NCBI RefSeq assembly: GCF_001439845.1
Contig: NZ_JYLO01000005.1
Span: 367,503-431,502 of the forward strand
Direction of reading: 5' to 3'
Length of the DNA stretch: 64,000 nucleotides
DNA from: Pseudomonas lactis
GTDB taxonomy: Bacteria; Pseudomonadota; Gammaproteobacteria; Pseudomonadales; Pseudomonadaceae
In this document: in pieces, positions 49,547 to 60,872 of the stretch
How positions within the stretch are numbered: the first letter of the stretch is position 1
How the letters are laid out: every line of letters begins with the position of its first letter
Notes under the pieces: model-generated
The model's database searches: none
What the model was told of the DNA's origin: nothing
The model's input: only the letters and a program-made list of their open reading frames with translations
Program-made: the position numbers and the translations under genes

Positions 49547-50596
49547 ATGGATATCAAGACTGCCCTGAGCCGTATCGTCGGCCATCTGGACCTGAGCACC
49601 GCGGAAATGAGCGATGTGATGCGCGAGATCATGACCGGTCAATGCACCGATGCTCAGATCGGCGCTTTTATGATGGCGATGCGCATGAAGAGCGAAAGCA
49701 TCGACGAAATCGTCGGTGCGGTGTCGGTGATGCGTGAGCTGGCGGACAAGGTCGAACTCAAGACCCTCGACGGCGTCGTCGATGTAGTGGGCACCGGCGG
49801 TGACGGTGCGAATATTTTCAACGTGTCGACCGCCTCATCCTTTGTGGTGGCCGCCGCTGGTTGCACCGTCGCCAAGCACGGTAACCGTGCAGTGTCTGGC
49901 AAGAGCGGCAGTGCCGACTTGCTGGAAGCGGCCGGTATTTACCTGAACCTCACGCCGGTGCAAGTAGCGCGCTGCATTGACAGCGTTGGCATCGGCTTCA
50001 TGTTTGCCCAGTCCCATCACGGCGCGATGAAGCACGCTGCCGGCCCGCGCAAGGACCTTGGCCTGCGTACCCTGTTCAACATGCTCGGCCCGCTTACGAA
50101 TCCGGCCGGTGTGAAGCATCAGGTGGTGGGGGTGTTCAGCCAGGCGCTGTGCCGGCCGCTGGCCGAAGTCTTGCAGCGTTTGGGCAGCAAGCATGTGCTG
50201 GTAGTGCATTCCAAGGATGGCCTCGACGAATTCAGCCTGGCGGCGCCGACCTTCGTGGCGGAGCTGAAGAATGACGAGGTCACCGAATATTGGGTCGAAC
50301 CCGAAGACCTGGGCATGAAAAGCCAGAGCCTACACGGCCTGGCGGTGGAAAGCCCGGCGGCTTCGTTGGAGTTGATTCGTGATGCCCTGGGGCGTCGCAA
50401 GACCGAAAACGGTCAGAAAGCTGCGGAAATGATTGTGCTCAATGCTGGCGCTGCCCTTTACGCCGCCGACCATGCCTATAGTCTCAAGGAAGGTGTCGCC
50501 TTGGCCCACGATGCGCTGCACACCGGCCTGGCTCGCGAGAAGCTCGAAGAGCTGGGAGCATTCACCGCCGTATTCAAGATGGAGAATGAAGGATGA
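49547..50596 (+). CDS. trpD: Anthranilate phosphoribosyltransferase
   Basis: TrpD attaches phosphoribose from PRPP to anthranilate. The 349-residue protein has the PRPP-binding [16 protein letters not shown] (about 80-95), [19 protein letters not shown] and the anthranilate-binding [16 protein letters not shown]. It overlaps trpC by 4 bp. Confidence 0.97.
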   Translation: MDIKTALSRIVGHLDLSTAEMSDVMREIMTGQCTDAQIGAFMMAMRMKSESIDEIVGAVSVMRELADKVELKTLDGVVDVVGTGGDGANIFNVSTASSFVVAAAGCTVAKHGNRAVSGKSGSADLLEAAGIYLNLTPVQVARCIDSVGIGFMFAQSHHGAMKHAAGPRKDLGLRTLFNMLGPLTNPAGVKHQVVGVFSQALCRPLAEVLQRLGSKHVLVVHSKDGLDEFSLAAPTFVAELKNDEVTEYWVEPEDLGMKSQSLHGLAVESPAASLELIRDALGRRKTENGQKAAEMIVLNAGAALYAADHAYSLKEGVALAHDALHTGLAREKLEELGAFTAVFKMENEG

Positions 50597-51429
50597 ATGT
50601 GCCAACCGTTCTGGAAAAGATCCTGGCCCGCAAGGCTGAAGAAGTGGCCGAGCGCCGCGCCCGTGTGAGCCTGGCCGAGTTGGAAGCGCAGGTGAAAGCC
50701 GCCGATGCGCCACGCGGCTTTGCCAATGCCTTGATCGCTCAGGCCAAGCTCAAGCAGCCGGCCGTGATCGCCGAGGTCAAAAAGGCTTCGCCGAGCAAAG
50801 GGGTGATTCGCGAACACTTCGTACCTGCTGAAATCGCCGCCAGTTACGAGAAGGGTGGAGCGACCTGCCTGTCTGTGCTGACCGATATCGACTACTTCCA
50901 GGGTTCCGACCTGTTCCTGCAACAGGCTCGCGCCGCGTGCAAGTTGCCGGTGATCCGCAAGGATTTCATGGTTGACCCATACCAAATCGTCGAAGCCCGA
51001 GCCTTGGGTGCCGACTGCGTGTTGCTGATTGTTTCCGCGTTGGATGACGTGAAGATGGCCGAGCTGGCGGCCGTGGCGAAAAGCGTCGGCTTGGATGTAT
51101 TGGTCGAAGTGCACGACGGCGACGAGTTGGAGCGCGCATTGAAGACTCTCGACACACCGCTGGTGGGCGTCAACAACCGTAACCTGCATACCTTCGACGT
51201 CAGCCTGGAAACCACTCTGGACCTGCTGCCGCGTATCCCTCGCGATCGTCTGGTGATTACCGAAAGTGGCATCGTCAACCGCGCCGATGTGGAACTGATG
51301 GAGATCAGTGGCGTGTACTCGTTCCTGGTGGGCGAGACGTTTATGCGCGCCGAGAACCCAGGGGCGGAATTGCAGCGCTTGTTCTTCCCGGAGCGCGGTA
51401 CGACGATCAGCGGTTCGACACTAGACTGA
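50593..51429 (+). CDS. trpC: Indole-3-glycerol phosphate synthase
   Basis: TrpC closes the indole ring from CdRP. The 278-residue TIM barrel (not fused to TrpF) has [15 protein letters not shown] near 56-70, [13 protein letters not shown], and [11 protein letters not shown] followed by [12 protein letters not shown]. Last gene of trpGDC; a REPIN follows within 20 bp. Confidence 0.97.
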   Translation: MNVPTVLEKILARKAEEVAERRARVSLAELEAQVKAADAPRGFANALIAQAKLKQPAVIAEVKKASPSKGVIREHFVPAEIAASYEKGGATCLSVLTDIDYFQGSDLFLQQARAACKLPVIRKDFMVDPYQIVEARALGADCVLLIVSALDDVKMAELAAVAKSVGLDVLVEVHDGDELERALKTLDTPLVGVNNRNLHTFDVSLETTLDLLPRIPRDRLVITESGIVNRADVELMEISGVYSFLVGETFMRAENPGAELQRLFFPERGTTISGSTLD

Positions 51430-51448
51430 TTTGAAATACGCTCGGAAC

Positions 51449-51536
51449 TGTAGGAGCTGGCCTGCGATAGCGGCGGGTCAGCCAACCTCTGTGTAGCTGA
51501 TACACCGCCATCGCAGGCAAGCCAGCTCCCACATTG
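51449..51536. repeat. REPIN between trpC and the lipoate-ligase-like gene
   Basis: Left arm TGTAGGAGCTGGCCTGCGAT and right arm ATCGCAGGCAAGCCAGCTCC, about 28-bp arms with a few mismatches. This is a third subtype (GAGCTGGC...GCCAGCTC core). It is the only paired element here between codirectional genes. Confidence 0.85.
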
Positions 51537-51568
51537 GTGTTGTGTTTATTCAGGTAGGTAGGTGTTCG

Positions 51569-52264
51569 ATGCTCCAGCCCGTGATCATGACTGTCGAAGC
51601 AGGCCTTGCCGCCGAGCAAGACCTATTGGCAGCCGTTTGCGCGGGGGAGCAGGCTTTCGGATTGCTGTTCTGGCAGCCCAGTGACCAAGCGCTGGTCATG
51701 CCGCGCCGTTTGAGCCGGTTGCCGGCATTCGAGGCGGCGAGCCAGGTCTCGGCCGATGCGGGTTGGCCGGTGTTGCTGCGTGAAACCGGCGGTGAGCCGG
51801 TGCCGCAGTCCGGCGCCACGGTCAATATCGCCCTGGTCTATGCCCCGCCGCGCAGTGAAGGCGACCAAGGGCGTATCGAAACCGGCTATCAGCGCTTGTG
51901 CCAACCGATCTGTGATCTGTTGATCGAGTTGGGCGGTAATGCGTCCGTCGGCGAAATTGACGGTGCTTTTTGCGACGGTCGTTACAACGTCAACCTCAAT
52001 GGCCGCAAAATGGTGGGCACTGCCCAGCGTTGGCGACAAAGCGGTGGCCGCCCGGTCGGATTGGTGCATGGGGCGATGTTGCTGGAGAACGATCGTGAGC
52101 AACTGATTGCGGCGGTCAATCGCTTCAATCAAGCCTGCGGCTTGGAGCAGCGAGTTCGCGCCGACAGCCATATCGCACTGCACGAAGCGTTTCCTGCGCC
52201 GGATGCTATCAGTCGGCTCGACACGCTGTACCGTCAGATGCTGGCTGGCTTCCTGCCGGTTTAA
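51569..52264 (+). CDS. Lipoate-protein ligase A family (BPL/LPL catalytic domain) protein
   Basis: The 231-residue protein has the biotin/lipoate ligase fold. [20 protein letters not shown] corresponds to the RRxxGGGxVxxxxGxLN lipoate-binding loop but is degenerate, and [14 protein letters not shown] retains the catalytic-lysine motif. It may be an active ligase, an octanoyltransferase or a scavenging enzyme. ATG 51569 is chosen (AGGT run upstream); GTG or a frame from 51542 is possible. It converges on vfr and the two TAA stops share the bases TTAA. Confidence 0.75.
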   Translation: MLQPVIMTVEAGLAAEQDLLAAVCAGEQAFGLLFWQPSDQALVMPRRLSRLPAFEAASQVSADAGWPVLLRETGGEPVPQSGATVNIALVYAPPRSEGDQGRIETGYQRLCQPICDLLIELGGNASVGEIDGAFCDGRYNVNLNGRKMVGTAQRWRQSGGRPVGLVHGAMLLENDREQLIAAVNRFNQACGLEQRVRADSHIALHEAFPAPDAISRLDTLYRQMLAGFLPV

Positions 52265-52905
52265 CGGGTGCCGAACACCACCATCGTCTTGCCTTTGACG
52301 TGCACCAGATTGCGTTCTTCCAAGTCCTTGAGCACGCGGCCGACCATTTCCCGCGAACACCCGACAATACGTCCGATCTCCTGGCGCGTGACTTTGATCT
52401 GCATGCCGTCGGGATGGGTCATGGCATCGGGTTGCTTGCATAACTCCAGCAGGCAGCGAGCGACGCGACCGGTGACATCAAAGAACGCCAGGTCGCCGAC
52501 CTTGCGCGTGGTATCGCGCAAGCGCTGGGCAATCTGACCGCTCAGGGCATACAAGATATCCGGATCATGCTGGGCCAGTTCGCGAAATTTCGAATAGCTG
52601 ATCTCGGCCACTTCGCACTCAACTTTGGCCCTTACCCAAGCGCTGCGTTCCTGCTCTTTGCCTGCTTGTTCAAACAGGCCCAGCTCCCCGAAGAAATCCC
52701 CGGTGTTGAGGTAGGCAATGATCATCTCACGGCCATCTTCATCCTCGATCAGGATGGTGACCGAGCCCTTGATAATGAAGAACAGGGTTTCTGAACGCTC
52801 GCCAGCGCAGATGATGTTGTGCTTGGCCGGATGACGCCGGCGCTGGCAATGCAACAGCAGCTTGTCGAGGTTCTTGATCTTGGGTGTGGGAGTAAGAGCA
52901 ACCAT
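52261..52905 (-). CDS. vfr: cAMP-activated global regulator Vfr (CRP family)
   Basis: ATG 52905 gives 214 residues, exactly the Vfr length; the frame continues upstream without conservation. The N-terminal cyclic-nucleotide domain includes [10 protein letters not shown] and the [17 protein letters not shown] segment with cAMP-contacting Arg/Ser. The dimer helix follows, and the C-terminal HTH is [20 protein letters not shown]. In P. aeruginosa it controls virulence and twitching; in P. fluorescens targets differ. Location next to trpGDC agrees with other pseudomonads. Confidence 0.95.
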   Translation of the reverse strand: MVALTPTPKIKNLDKLLLHCQRRRHPAKHNIICAGERSETLFFIIKGSVTILIEDEDGREMIIAYLNTGDFFGELGLFEQAGKEQERSAWVRAKVECEVAEISYSKFRELAQHDPDILYALSGQIAQRLRDTTRKVGDLAFFDVTGRVARCLLELCKQPDAMTHPDGMQIKVTRQEIGRIVGCSREMVGRVLKDLEERNLVHVKGKTMVVFGTR

Positions 52906-53151
52906 GGTTGTATCCCGAAAAGACTGCGCGGTGTAGTTGGCGTTGTTTTTATCCAGCGGCCTCTCATTGATAGACGCTGTACAAGTCATGGCAATGCGCC
53001 ATTCATTTGGCGCCAGCTTACCAGACACCTTCTGTCACGATTAGCCAATTTATCGGGCAAACGCTGTCATTTATCGAATTTATGCAGGGCGCTGCTGTTT
53101 CAAAGCCCTGTGCTAAGCTGGCGACCCTTTTTTAGCAGTGGAGTCTGGGCG

Positions 53152-53574
53152 ATGAAGGCACGCATCCAATGGGCGGGCGAAGCCATGTTCCTCGGTGAGT
53201 CGGGCAGCGGCCACGTGGTGGTCATGGACGGTCCGCCGGAAGCCGGCGGGCGTAACCTGGGTGTACGCCCGATGGAAATGTTACTGCTGGGTGTGGGCGG
53301 TTGCAGCAACTTCGATGTGGTCAGCATCTTGAAGAAGTCGCGCCAGGCCGTGGAAAGCTGCGAAGCCTTCCTGGAAGCCGAGCGCGCCACTGAAGACCCC
53401 AAGGTTTTTACCAAGATCCATATGCATTTCGTGGTCAAGGGCCGGGCGCTGAAAGAAGCCCAGGTCAAGCGTGCCATCGAGCTGTCGGCCGAGAAGTACT
53501 GCTCAGCATCGATCATGCTGGGGGCGGCGGGCGTAGTCATTACCCACGACTACGAAATCATCGAGTTGGGTTGA
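53152..53574 (+). CDS. OsmC family protein (YhfA type)
   Basis: The 140-residue protein starts at ATG 53152; the open frame begins far upstream but only this part is conserved. GVGGCSNFDVV and the later KYCSASIMLG hold the two Cys used by OsmC/Ohr peroxidases. The DGPPEAGGRNLGVRPMEMLL segment fits the YhfA branch, divergent from crp/vfr in many gammaproteobacteria. Peroxide or sulfur chemistry is likely; substrate unknown. Confidence 0.87.
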   Translation: MKARIQWAGEAMFLGESGSGHVVVMDGPPEAGGRNLGVRPMEMLLLGVGGCSNFDVVSILKKSRQAVESCEAFLEAERATEDPKVFTKIHMHFVVKGRALKEAQVKRAIELSAEKYCSASIMLGAAGVVITHDYEIIELG

Positions 53575-53590
53575 TTGCAGCAGGCAAAAG

Positions 53591-53617
53591 AAAGGGCGCT
53601 TTGGGCGCCCTTTTTTT
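53591..53617. terminator. Terminator between the OsmC gene and coq7
   Basis: AAAGGGCGC-N5-GCGCCCTTT with a T7 tract on the plus strand. It serves the plus-strand gene and probably coq7 from the other side. Confidence 0.9.
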
Positions 53618-53621
53618 CGGT

Positions 53622-54269
53622 TCAGATTCGATAGGTGCTTTTGGTCATGACCTTGGCCAACAGGCTCATGCCGAACCGTACCGGGGCTGGAAAGCGGAAG
53701 CCGCCCGCGTCCAGCGCGCTTTCTGCATGGTGTTCTTCATCGATGCGCATCTGCTCAAGAATGGCCCGGGACTTTTCGTCTTCGGCCGGCAGTTGCTCCA
53801 GGTGTTCATCCAGGTGTTTGCACACCTGATGTTCTGTCGCGGCCACAAACCCCAGGCTGACTTTGTCGCTGATCAGCCCGGCAGCCGCGCCGATACCAAA
53901 CGACAAGCCATAGAACAGTGGGTTGAGCACGCTGGGATGGCTGCCCAACTGGCGGATGCGTTGTTCGCACCAGGCCAGGTGGTCGATCTCTTCCTCGGCC
54001 GCATGCTCCATCGCCGTGCGTACCTGTGGCAACTTGGCGGTCAGCGCCTGGCCCTGGTACAGCGCCTGGGCACAGACTTCACCGGTATGGTTGATGCGCA
54101 TCAGGCCGGCCACGTGACGGGTGTCGGTCTCGCTCAGCTGTACATCCGGCTGCACGATGGCGGGCGATGGACGGTAAGGTTGGCCGCTGAACGGCAGCAG
54201 GGTGCGCATGGCCATGTCGGCTTGCAGCAACAGACGGTCAATCGGCGAGTAGTGACGTTGGGTAGTCAT
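53622..54269 (-). CDS. coq7: 3-demethoxyubiquinol 3-hydroxylase Coq7
   Basis: Coq7 hydroxylates demethoxyubiquinol in ubiquinone synthesis and replaces UbiF in pseudomonads. The 215-residue ferritin-like protein has the di-iron ligands [30 protein letters not shown] and [13 protein letters not shown] hydrophobic [15 protein letters not shown] segment likely contacts the membrane. Confidence 0.95.
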   Translation of the reverse strand: MTTQRHYSPIDRLLLQADMAMRTLLPFSGQPYRPSPAIVQPDVQLSETDTRHVAGLMRINHTGEVCAQALYQGQALTAKLPQVRTAMEHAAEEEIDHLAWCEQRIRQLGSHPSVLNPLFYGLSFGIGAAAGLISDKVSLGFVAATEHQVCKHLDEHLEQLPAEDEKSRAILEQMRIDEEHHAESALDAGGFRFPAPVRFGMSLLAKVMTKSTYRI

Positions 54270-54354
54270 GCTGACCTCCGGGAAGAATCTCGGCGGCCAG
54301 TTTACCGCAAGAGAGCGTCCAGCGTTTGTGCTGAGTCAATTTGCCCTTGTGCAC

Positions 54355-54693
54355 TCAGCCTGGTGGCCAGTTCATCTGGCGCTGACCCAGCACGTGCATA
54401 TGGATGTGATAAACGGTTTGCCCGCCGTCTTCATTGCAATTCATCACCACGCGAAAGCCTTTTTCGCAGCCTTGTTCCACGGCCAGGCGTTGAGCAGTGA
54501 ACAGGATATGGCCGGCCAGCGCCTTATCGTCCTCGGTCAGGTCATTGAGGGTACGAATGGGCTTTTTCGGGATAACCAGAAAATGCACCGGCGCCTGTGG
54601 GGCGATATCGTGAAAAGCCAGGACCTGGTCATCTTCATAGATGATCTTCGCCGGTATTTCTCTGTTGATGATCTTGGTGAACAGAGTATCCAC
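54355..54693 (-). CDS. Histidine triad (HIT) nucleotide-binding protein
   Basis: The 112-residue HinT-like hydrolase begins [20 protein letters not shown] and ends with [11 protein letters not shown], the HxHxHxx catalytic triad of purine nucleoside phosphoramidases. Physiological substrate is uncertain. It lies in the same direction as coq7, 85 bp upstream of it. Confidence 0.94.
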   Translation of the reverse strand: MDTLFTKIINREIPAKIIYEDDQVLAFHDIAPQAPVHFLVIPKKPIRTLNDLTEDDKALAGHILFTAQRLAVEQGCEKGFRVVMNCNEDGGQTVYHIHMHVLGQRQMNWPPG

Positions 54694-54737
54694 AGCTGTA
54701 TCTCCATCGTGAATGTGAGGTGAGTGTACTTAGGCCA

Positions 54738-55526
54738 TCAGCGTGGGCAATAGGCCTTGTTGATGGCGCCGGCAATTTTGCGGGTCAGCCAGCGCGGGCT
54801 CAGGCGTGGGCTGAACGTCAGCCAACGGTTGCGGCGCCCGGGAATGATGATGGCTTTGTTCTTTTCCAGTGCGCGTACGGTGTAGAGCGCGACTTCTTCC
54901 GGGCTCATCAGTTGCTGGCTGCGGTCGAGTTTCGCCGTATCCATCTGTGCGGTGCCGAAGAATGCGGTGCGCGTAGGGCCGGGGCACAGCACTGAAACCT
55001 TGATGCCGCAGGTCTTCAATTCTTCGCGCAACCCTTCGGAAAAGTGCAGCACGTAGGCTTTGCTGGCGTAGTAGCTGCTCATCCACGGCCCAGGCTGGAA
55101 GGCGGCGACCGAGGCCACATTGAGGATTTGCCCGCCGCCATGCAGGGCCATGGCATTGCCCAGTGCGTGGCACATGCGGGTCAGGGCCAGGATGTTGACT
55201 TCGATGAGATCCTGCTCGGTCATCCAGTCCTGGGCCAGGAACGGCCCGCTGGTGCCGATGCCGGCGCAGTTGACCAGCAGGTCGATCTGCCGCTCACCCT
55301 CTTCGAGCTCCAGCAAAAAGCCGGACAAACGCAGCGGTTCGCCCAGGTCACAGGCACGAAACAGCACCTCGACGCCGAAGCGTTGGGTCAATTCCAATGC
55401 AATGCTTTCCAACTGATCACGCTGGCGGGCCACCAGAATCAAGCTGCGGCCGCGCCGTGCCAAGGCTTCGGCCAATGCCAGGCCGATGCCGCTGGAGGCG
55501 CCGGTGATCAGAGCGTAACGGGTCAT
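54738..55526 (-). CDS. Short-chain dehydrogenase/reductase
   Basis: ATG 55526 (MTRYALITGASSGIGLALAE) follows GGAG at 6 bp; 262 residues. TGASSGIG is the NAD(P) loop, NCAGIG the structural motif, and Ser/YYASKAYVL the catalytic Ser-Tyr-Lys. The pattern resembles classical SDRs of the DltE/YqjQ type; substrate unknown. A basic, hydrophobic C-terminal segment may associate with the membrane. Confidence 0.88.
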   Translation of the reverse strand: MTRYALITGASSGIGLALAEALARRGRSLILVARQRDQLESIALELTQRFGVEVLFRACDLGEPLRLSGFLLELEEGERQIDLLVNCAGIGTSGPFLAQDWMTEQDLIEVNILALTRMCHALGNAMALHGGGQILNVASVAAFQPGPWMSSYYASKAYVLHFSEGLREELKTCGIKVSVLCPGPTRTAFFGTAQMDTAKLDRSQQLMSPEEVALYTVRALEKNKAIIIPGRRNRWLTFSPRLSPRWLTRKIAGAINKAYCPR

Positions 55527-55587
55527 GCCTTTCTCCATCGCAACGCCACCGGCCTATGACAGTGCGTCACAGGCGGCGGGCGTTTCT

Positions 55588-56544
55588 TCACTGTTCTGGA
55601 GAGTCTACAGGTTCGGCTGCGTCGTCAGCACTTTGCGCTGCGGCTTCATCAACGATAACGCTTTGATCGGCGTCTGCATCGGAGGTGATGGAGCTGCTTT
55701 CGTAGCTGCTGTCCATGTTGGCTTCAAGCTGGTCCAGATAGCCGTTCATGCCCAGGGTGACGACAATGATGAGCATCAAAGGGATAAACGCCAGCCACAG
55801 CGAGGCCAGTATTTTCACCGCAGTGGAGTTGCGTGGTGGTGGCGCGCCGTATTGGTTGGCGCCCGTATTGCCTGGCAATACCAGCAACAGCAGTGGGAAT
55901 ACGCTGTTTACCAGCGGAACCAGGTTGAGCAGGTACAGCCAGCCAGACCAGCCCAGGTCATGCAGGCGCTGCACGCCGATTTGCACGCTCACCACTACCA
56001 GTGCCACAAACAGCGCGAAACCCAGCAGTGAGCCAATAATGATGGCGATGGTTGGCGAGGCTGTCGCCACCGCGAAGCCCACCGTACTGATGATGCCCGC
56101 GGCCACCAACATCGCGACGGTCAGCGCCAGCGTCCAGGCCAGGTAGCGCAGGCGCCCGATGCGCCCGTGGATGGTGAACACCTTTAGAGTGGCGAACTCC
56201 GGCAGGTCGTCGCCAACGGCAGCGCGTGGTGGTGCATAAGGTGACGCGGCGGCGCGGTCAGCGGTTGACGAGCCTGTCTCGTGGGTTTCTGCCAGGCTGA
56301 ATGCCACGGGTTGTTCGGCTTCGATGCGTGCGTCCACCCCGGCATTGTGCAGTGCCGTGAGGTAGGTTTCAGCGTCGGAGTGGGACAGGTCGCGTTTGAG
56401 CGCGACGGGGCGGCCGGTGAAGAGCTTTTCGATTGCGTCAACATCGCTTTTGAATAACTCGGCGAGGTTCAGCTTGGCGGTGGTGCTTTCGACACCTGGG
56501 CGCAAGGCTCCGTCAAACACAATCTTGAAACGGCTGTCGCTCAT
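55588..56544 (-). CDS. DUF805 membrane protein with N-terminal cytosolic domain
   Basis: The 318-residue protein has about 100 N-terminal soluble residues (MSDSRFKIVFDGALRPGVES) with a pattern of charged helices. A DUF805 membrane domain from about 120 follows, with GRIGRLRYLAWTLAL, a second long hydrophobic block, the conserved QIGVQRLHDLGWSGWLYLL, and further helices. The C-terminus (about 275-318) is Asp/Glu/Ser/Ala-rich. No function is known. Confidence 0.85.
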   Translation of the reverse strand: MSDSRFKIVFDGALRPGVESTTAKLNLAELFKSDVDAIEKLFTGRPVALKRDLSHSDAETYLTALHNAGVDARIEAEQPVAFSLAETHETGSSTADRAAASPYAPPRAAVGDDLPEFATLKVFTIHGRIGRLRYLAWTLALTVAMLVAAGIISTVGFAVATASPTIAIIIGSLLGFALFVALVVVSVQIGVQRLHDLGWSGWLYLLNLVPLVNSVFPLLLLVLPGNTGANQYGAPPPRNSTAVKILASLWLAFIPLMLIIVVTLGMNGYLDQLEANMDSSYESSSITSDADADQSVIVDEAAAQSADDAAEPVDSPEQ

Positions 56545-56612
56545 GCGGGCATCCTTGTCACTTAATCAGGGGGAGTATGCAGGCCTGTCCAATTGGCAGG
56601 CCCGGCAGTGGG

Positions 56613-57575
56613 TCAGCGTGGCCAGCGCAGTTGCGCGGCATGCTCGCGTGCTTTGCGGTATTCGGCATCCAGGCGCGCTATGAGCTCATCCACACTGGGC
56701 ACATCATTGATCTCACCGACGCCTTGGCCGGCAGACCATACAGTTTTCCACGCTTTGGCCTCATCGCTCAATGGCTTGAGCTTGGAACCGAAGTTGACTT
56801 CCCCTTTGCCTTGAAGCGCAGCGAGGTCAAAACCGGCATTTTCCAGGCTCTGGCGCATGAAGCCTGCAGGTACGCCGGAGACAGCAGGAGTGTGCACGAT
56901 GTCGGCGGCGCGCGATGTGAGCAGCATCTCCTTATAGGCATCCGGTGCCTGGCTTTCGGTGGTGCCGATAAAGCGCGTGCCGAAATAAGCGAGGTCTGCC
57001 CCCAGCACCTGGGCGGCAAGAATTTCGTGCCCATGGTTAAGGCAGCCCGCCAGCAGCAGGGTTTTGTCGAAGAACTGGCGAATCTCGGCAATCAGCGAAA
57101 AGGGGCTCCAGGTGCCAGCGTGGCCTCCCGCGCCAGCGGCTACGGCAATCAGGCCGTCGACGCCGGCTTCAGCGGCTTTCTCGGCATGGCGTCGGGTAGT
57201 GACGTCATGAAATACCAGGCCGCCGTAGCTGTGAACGGCATCTACCAATTCCTTTACCGCACCGAGGCTGGTGATGACGATGGGCACCTTGTGCTCGACG
57301 CAGATCGCCAGGTCGGCCTCCAGCCGCGGGTTGCTGTTGTGCACGATCAGGTTCACGGCATAGGGCGCAGGGTTGTCCAACTGCGCCAAGCCCGCTTCGA
57401 TTTCTTCCAACCAGGCCTTGAATCCACTGCTTTCGCGTTGGTTGAGCGCCGGGAAACTGCCAACTACGCCGTTGCGGCAGCATGCCAGGACCAGTTGCGG
57501 ATTGGAGATCAGAAACATCGGCGCGGCCACCACGGGCAGGCGCAGACGTTGTTCCAGCAGAGCGGGCAGCGACAT
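56613..57575 (-). CDS. Nitronate monooxygenase family flavoprotein
   Basis: The 320-residue FMN TIM-barrel protein starts LLEQRLRLPVVAAPMFLISN. GLIAVAAGAGGHAGTWSPFS is the family signature for the catalytic loop. These enzymes oxidise propionate-3-nitronate or other nitronates; some members are quinone reductases, so the exact substrate is open. Confidence 0.88.
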   Translation of the reverse strand: MSLPALLEQRLRLPVVAAPMFLISNPQLVLACCRNGVVGSFPALNQRESSGFKAWLEEIEAGLAQLDNPAPYAVNLIVHNSNPRLEADLAICVEHKVPIVITSLGAVKELVDAVHSYGGLVFHDVTTRRHAEKAAEAGVDGLIAVAAGAGGHAGTWSPFSLIAEIRQFFDKTLLLAGCLNHGHEILAAQVLGADLAYFGTRFIGTTESQAPDAYKEMLLTSRAADIVHTPAVSGVPAGFMRQSLENAGFDLAALQGKGEVNFGSKLKPLSDEAKAWKTVWSAGQGVGEINDVPSVDELIARLDAEYRKAREHAAQLRWPR

Positions 57576-57599
57576 TGGAGGTTCCCCGAGTAATTGAAG

Positions 57600-58028
57600 T
57601 TAGAACGGTTTGACCACGACCAAAATTACGATAGCCAGCAATATCAGAACCGGGACTTCATTGAACCAGCGATAAAAGACATGGCTGCGGGTGTTCTCGC
57701 CACGGGCGAAGCGCTTTACCTGTGCGCCGCACATGTGATGGTAGCCAATCAGCAGGACGACCAGGGTCAGCTTGGCGTGGATCCAGGCGCCCGACTGGAA
57801 AATGCCGGGGTTGAGGGCCAACATCCAGATGCCGAAGACCAGTGTGGCAACCATCGCCGGGCCCATGATGCCCCGGTACAACTTGCGCTCCATGATGCTG
57901 AAGCGTTCCTTGCTGACGGTGTCTTCGCTTTGGGCGTGGTAGACGAACAGGCGCGGCAGGTAGAACAGCCCGGCAAACCAGCAAACGATGCTGACGATGT
58001 GGAAGGCTTTGACCCATAGATAGAGCAT
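57600..58028 (-). CDS. hemJ: Protoporphyrinogen IX oxidase HemJ (CopD-like)
   Basis: The 142-residue, four-helix membrane protein is translated from 58028 (MLYLWVKAFHIVSIVCWFAG); an upstream frame is discarded. Conserved His in the first helix (KAFHI), the PRLFVYHA loop, the KLTLVVLLIGYHH helix and the terminal RWFNEVPVLILLAIVILV fit HemJ, the heme-pathway oxidase in bacteria lacking HemG/HemY. It is divergent from argC. Confidence 0.88.
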   Translation of the reverse strand: MLYLWVKAFHIVSIVCWFAGLFYLPRLFVYHAQSEDTVSKERFSIMERKLYRGIMGPAMVATLVFGIWMLALNPGIFQSGAWIHAKLTLVVLLIGYHHMCGAQVKRFARGENTRSHVFYRWFNEVPVLILLAIVILVVVKPF

Positions 58029-58162
58029 TTTAGTTATTCCCAGGTTCACGGTAGCGAAGATAGTAGTGGCTCATGCGCCCGTACGTCACGTTGACGGTTG
58101 TCGCAGGACGATACGGCCCCTATTATCGACGGCTTTCCAGTGGGTTCGTTGAGGGCAGGTTT

Positions 58163-59197
58163 ATGGTCAAGGTCGGTATCGTCGGCGGCACGGGTTACAC
58201 CGGTGTCGAATTGCTGCGTCTGTTGGCTCAGCATCCGCAAGCTGAGGTGGTGGTTATCACTTCCCGATCCGAAGCCGGGCTGGCCGTGGCCGATATGTAC
58301 CCGAACCTGCGAGGCCACTATGACGGCCTGGCGTTCAGTGTGCCGGACACCAAGACCCTGGGTGCCTGCGACGTGGTGTTCTTCGCCACGCCTCACGGTG
58401 TAGCCCATGCGTTGGCCGGTGAGCTGTTGGCGGCGGGTACCAAGGTTATCGATTTGTCGGCAGACTTCCGCCTGCAAGACGCCGATGAGTGGGCCAAGTG
58501 GTACGGCCAACCACATGGTGCGCCGCAGCTGTTGGAAGAGGCAGTCTACGGCCTGCCGGAAGTCAATCGCGAGCAGATCAAGCAAGCACGCCTGATTGCG
58601 GTGCCGGGTTGCTATCCAACAGCCACGCAATTGGGCTTCCTGCCATTGCTGGAAGCTGGTCTGGCGGATGCGTCGCGCCTGATCGCCGACTGCAAGTCGG
58701 GCGTCAGTGGTGCGGGCCGTGGCGCAGCAGTCGGTTCTCTGTACTCCGAAACGTCGGAAAGCATGAAAGCCTATGCGGTAAAAGGTCATCGTCACTTGCC
58801 GGAAATCCGCCAAGGCCTGCGCCGCGCTGCCGGCCAGGAGGTAGGGCTGACCTTCGTGCCGCACCTGACGCCAATGATCCGCGGGATTCACTCCACGCTG
58901 TATGCGACTGTCACCGATCGCTCGGTAGACCTGCAGGCGTTGTTTGAAAAGCGTTATGCCAATGAGCCGTTCGTCGATGTGATGCCGGCCGGCAGCCATC
59001 CGGAAACGCGCAGCGTGCGAGGCGCCAATGTGTGCCGTATTGCGGTGCATCGTCCGCAGGATGGCGACCTGGTGGTGGTGTTGTCGGTCATCGATAACCT
59101 GGTCAAGGGCGCGTCGGGCCAGGCGGTGCAGAACATGAACATCCTGTTCGGTCTGGACGAGAAGTTGGGCCTGTCCCACGCGGGCATGCTGCCTTAA
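58163..59197 (+). CDS. argC: N-acetyl-gamma-glutamyl-phosphate reductase
   Basis: ArgC reduces N-acetylglutamyl-phosphate in arginine synthesis. ATG 58163 ([20 protein letters not shown]) gives 344 residues; GAGGG precedes it. The nucleophile Cys lies in [17 protein letters not shown] (near 148), and [15 protein letters not shown] and GHRHLPEI are conserved. Terminator at 59219. Confidence 0.97.
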   Translation: MVKVGIVGGTGYTGVELLRLLAQHPQAEVVVITSRSEAGLAVADMYPNLRGHYDGLAFSVPDTKTLGACDVVFFATPHGVAHALAGELLAAGTKVIDLSADFRLQDADEWAKWYGQPHGAPQLLEEAVYGLPEVNREQIKQARLIAVPGCYPTATQLGFLPLLEAGLADASRLIADCKSGVSGAGRGAAVGSLYSETSESMKAYAVKGHRHLPEIRQGLRRAAGQEVGLTFVPHLTPMIRGIHSTLYATVTDRSVDLQALFEKRYANEPFVDVMPAGSHPETRSVRGANVCRIAVHRPQDGDLVVVLSVIDNLVKGASGQAVQNMNILFGLDEKLGLSHAGMLP

Positions 59198-59218
59198 CGC
59201 GGGCTTACCGTTGCACAA

Positions 59219-59251
59219 AAGGCCCGTTGATCGGGCCTTTTGCATTTTTAA
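59219..59251 (+). terminator. Terminator of argC
   Basis: AAAAGGCCCG-TTGAT-CGGGCCTTTT, then GCATTTTT. Confidence 0.93.
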
Positions 59252-59362
59252 TGGTCGCTGGGCAGATTGATATACCGTAACAATAGTTGACCGCTTTTCT
59301 AGGAGAAGCGGATAATGCCGGTCATTACGCATATGGCGGCGCTACGCCGGGAGATTATCAGC

Positions 59363-59713
59363 ATGAGCGTTGAATCCTTCACCCCCACGGCTTTGCAATT
59401 CACCCACGGTGCTGCGCACAAGGTGAAGAGCCTGGTCGATGAAGAGGGTAATGATCGCTTGAAGCTGCGCGTATTTGTTACGGGCGGCGGTTGTTCAGGG
59501 TTTCAGTACGGTTTTACCTTCGATGAAGATGTGGCCGATGACGACACTATCGTTGAGCGCGAGGGTGTGAGCCTAGTCGTGGATCCGATGAGCTTCCAAT
59601 ACCTGGCGGGTGCAGAGGTGGATTATCAGGAAGGTCTGGAAGGCTCGCGCTTCGTGATCAAGAACCCTAATGCCACCACGACGTGTGGTTGCGGGTCCTC
59701 GTTCTCGATCTGA
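59363..59713 (+). CDS. erpA: Iron-sulfur cluster insertion protein ErpA
   Basis: ErpA is an A-type carrier that delivers Fe-S clusters, notably to the isoprenoid enzyme IspG. The 116-residue form from ATG 59363 ([20 protein letters not shown]) matches the family, with GGGAG upstream. An in-frame ATG at 59315, also preceded by AGGAG, would add 16 residues, so the true start is not certain. Cluster ligands are in [12 protein letters not shown] and the terminal TTCGCGSSF. Confidence 0.95.
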
Positions 59714-59727
59714 CCGGTAGCAGATAC

Positions 59728-59766
59728 AAAAACGCCGCTTGGCTTTACGGGCCAAGCGGCGTTTTG
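59728..59766. terminator. Bidirectional terminator between erpA and anmK
   Basis: AAAACGCCGCTTGGC-N7-GCCAAGCGGCGTTTT, a perfect 15-bp stem serving both converging genes. Confidence 0.95.
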
Positions 59767-59777
59767 CTGTCTGGGAT

Positions 59778-60872
<1,095 letters not shown>

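Noticed and set aside
52906..53028. Extended Vfr start 41 codons upstream
   Set aside because: The extension is not conserved and the ATG at 52905 gives the exact family length of 214 residues.
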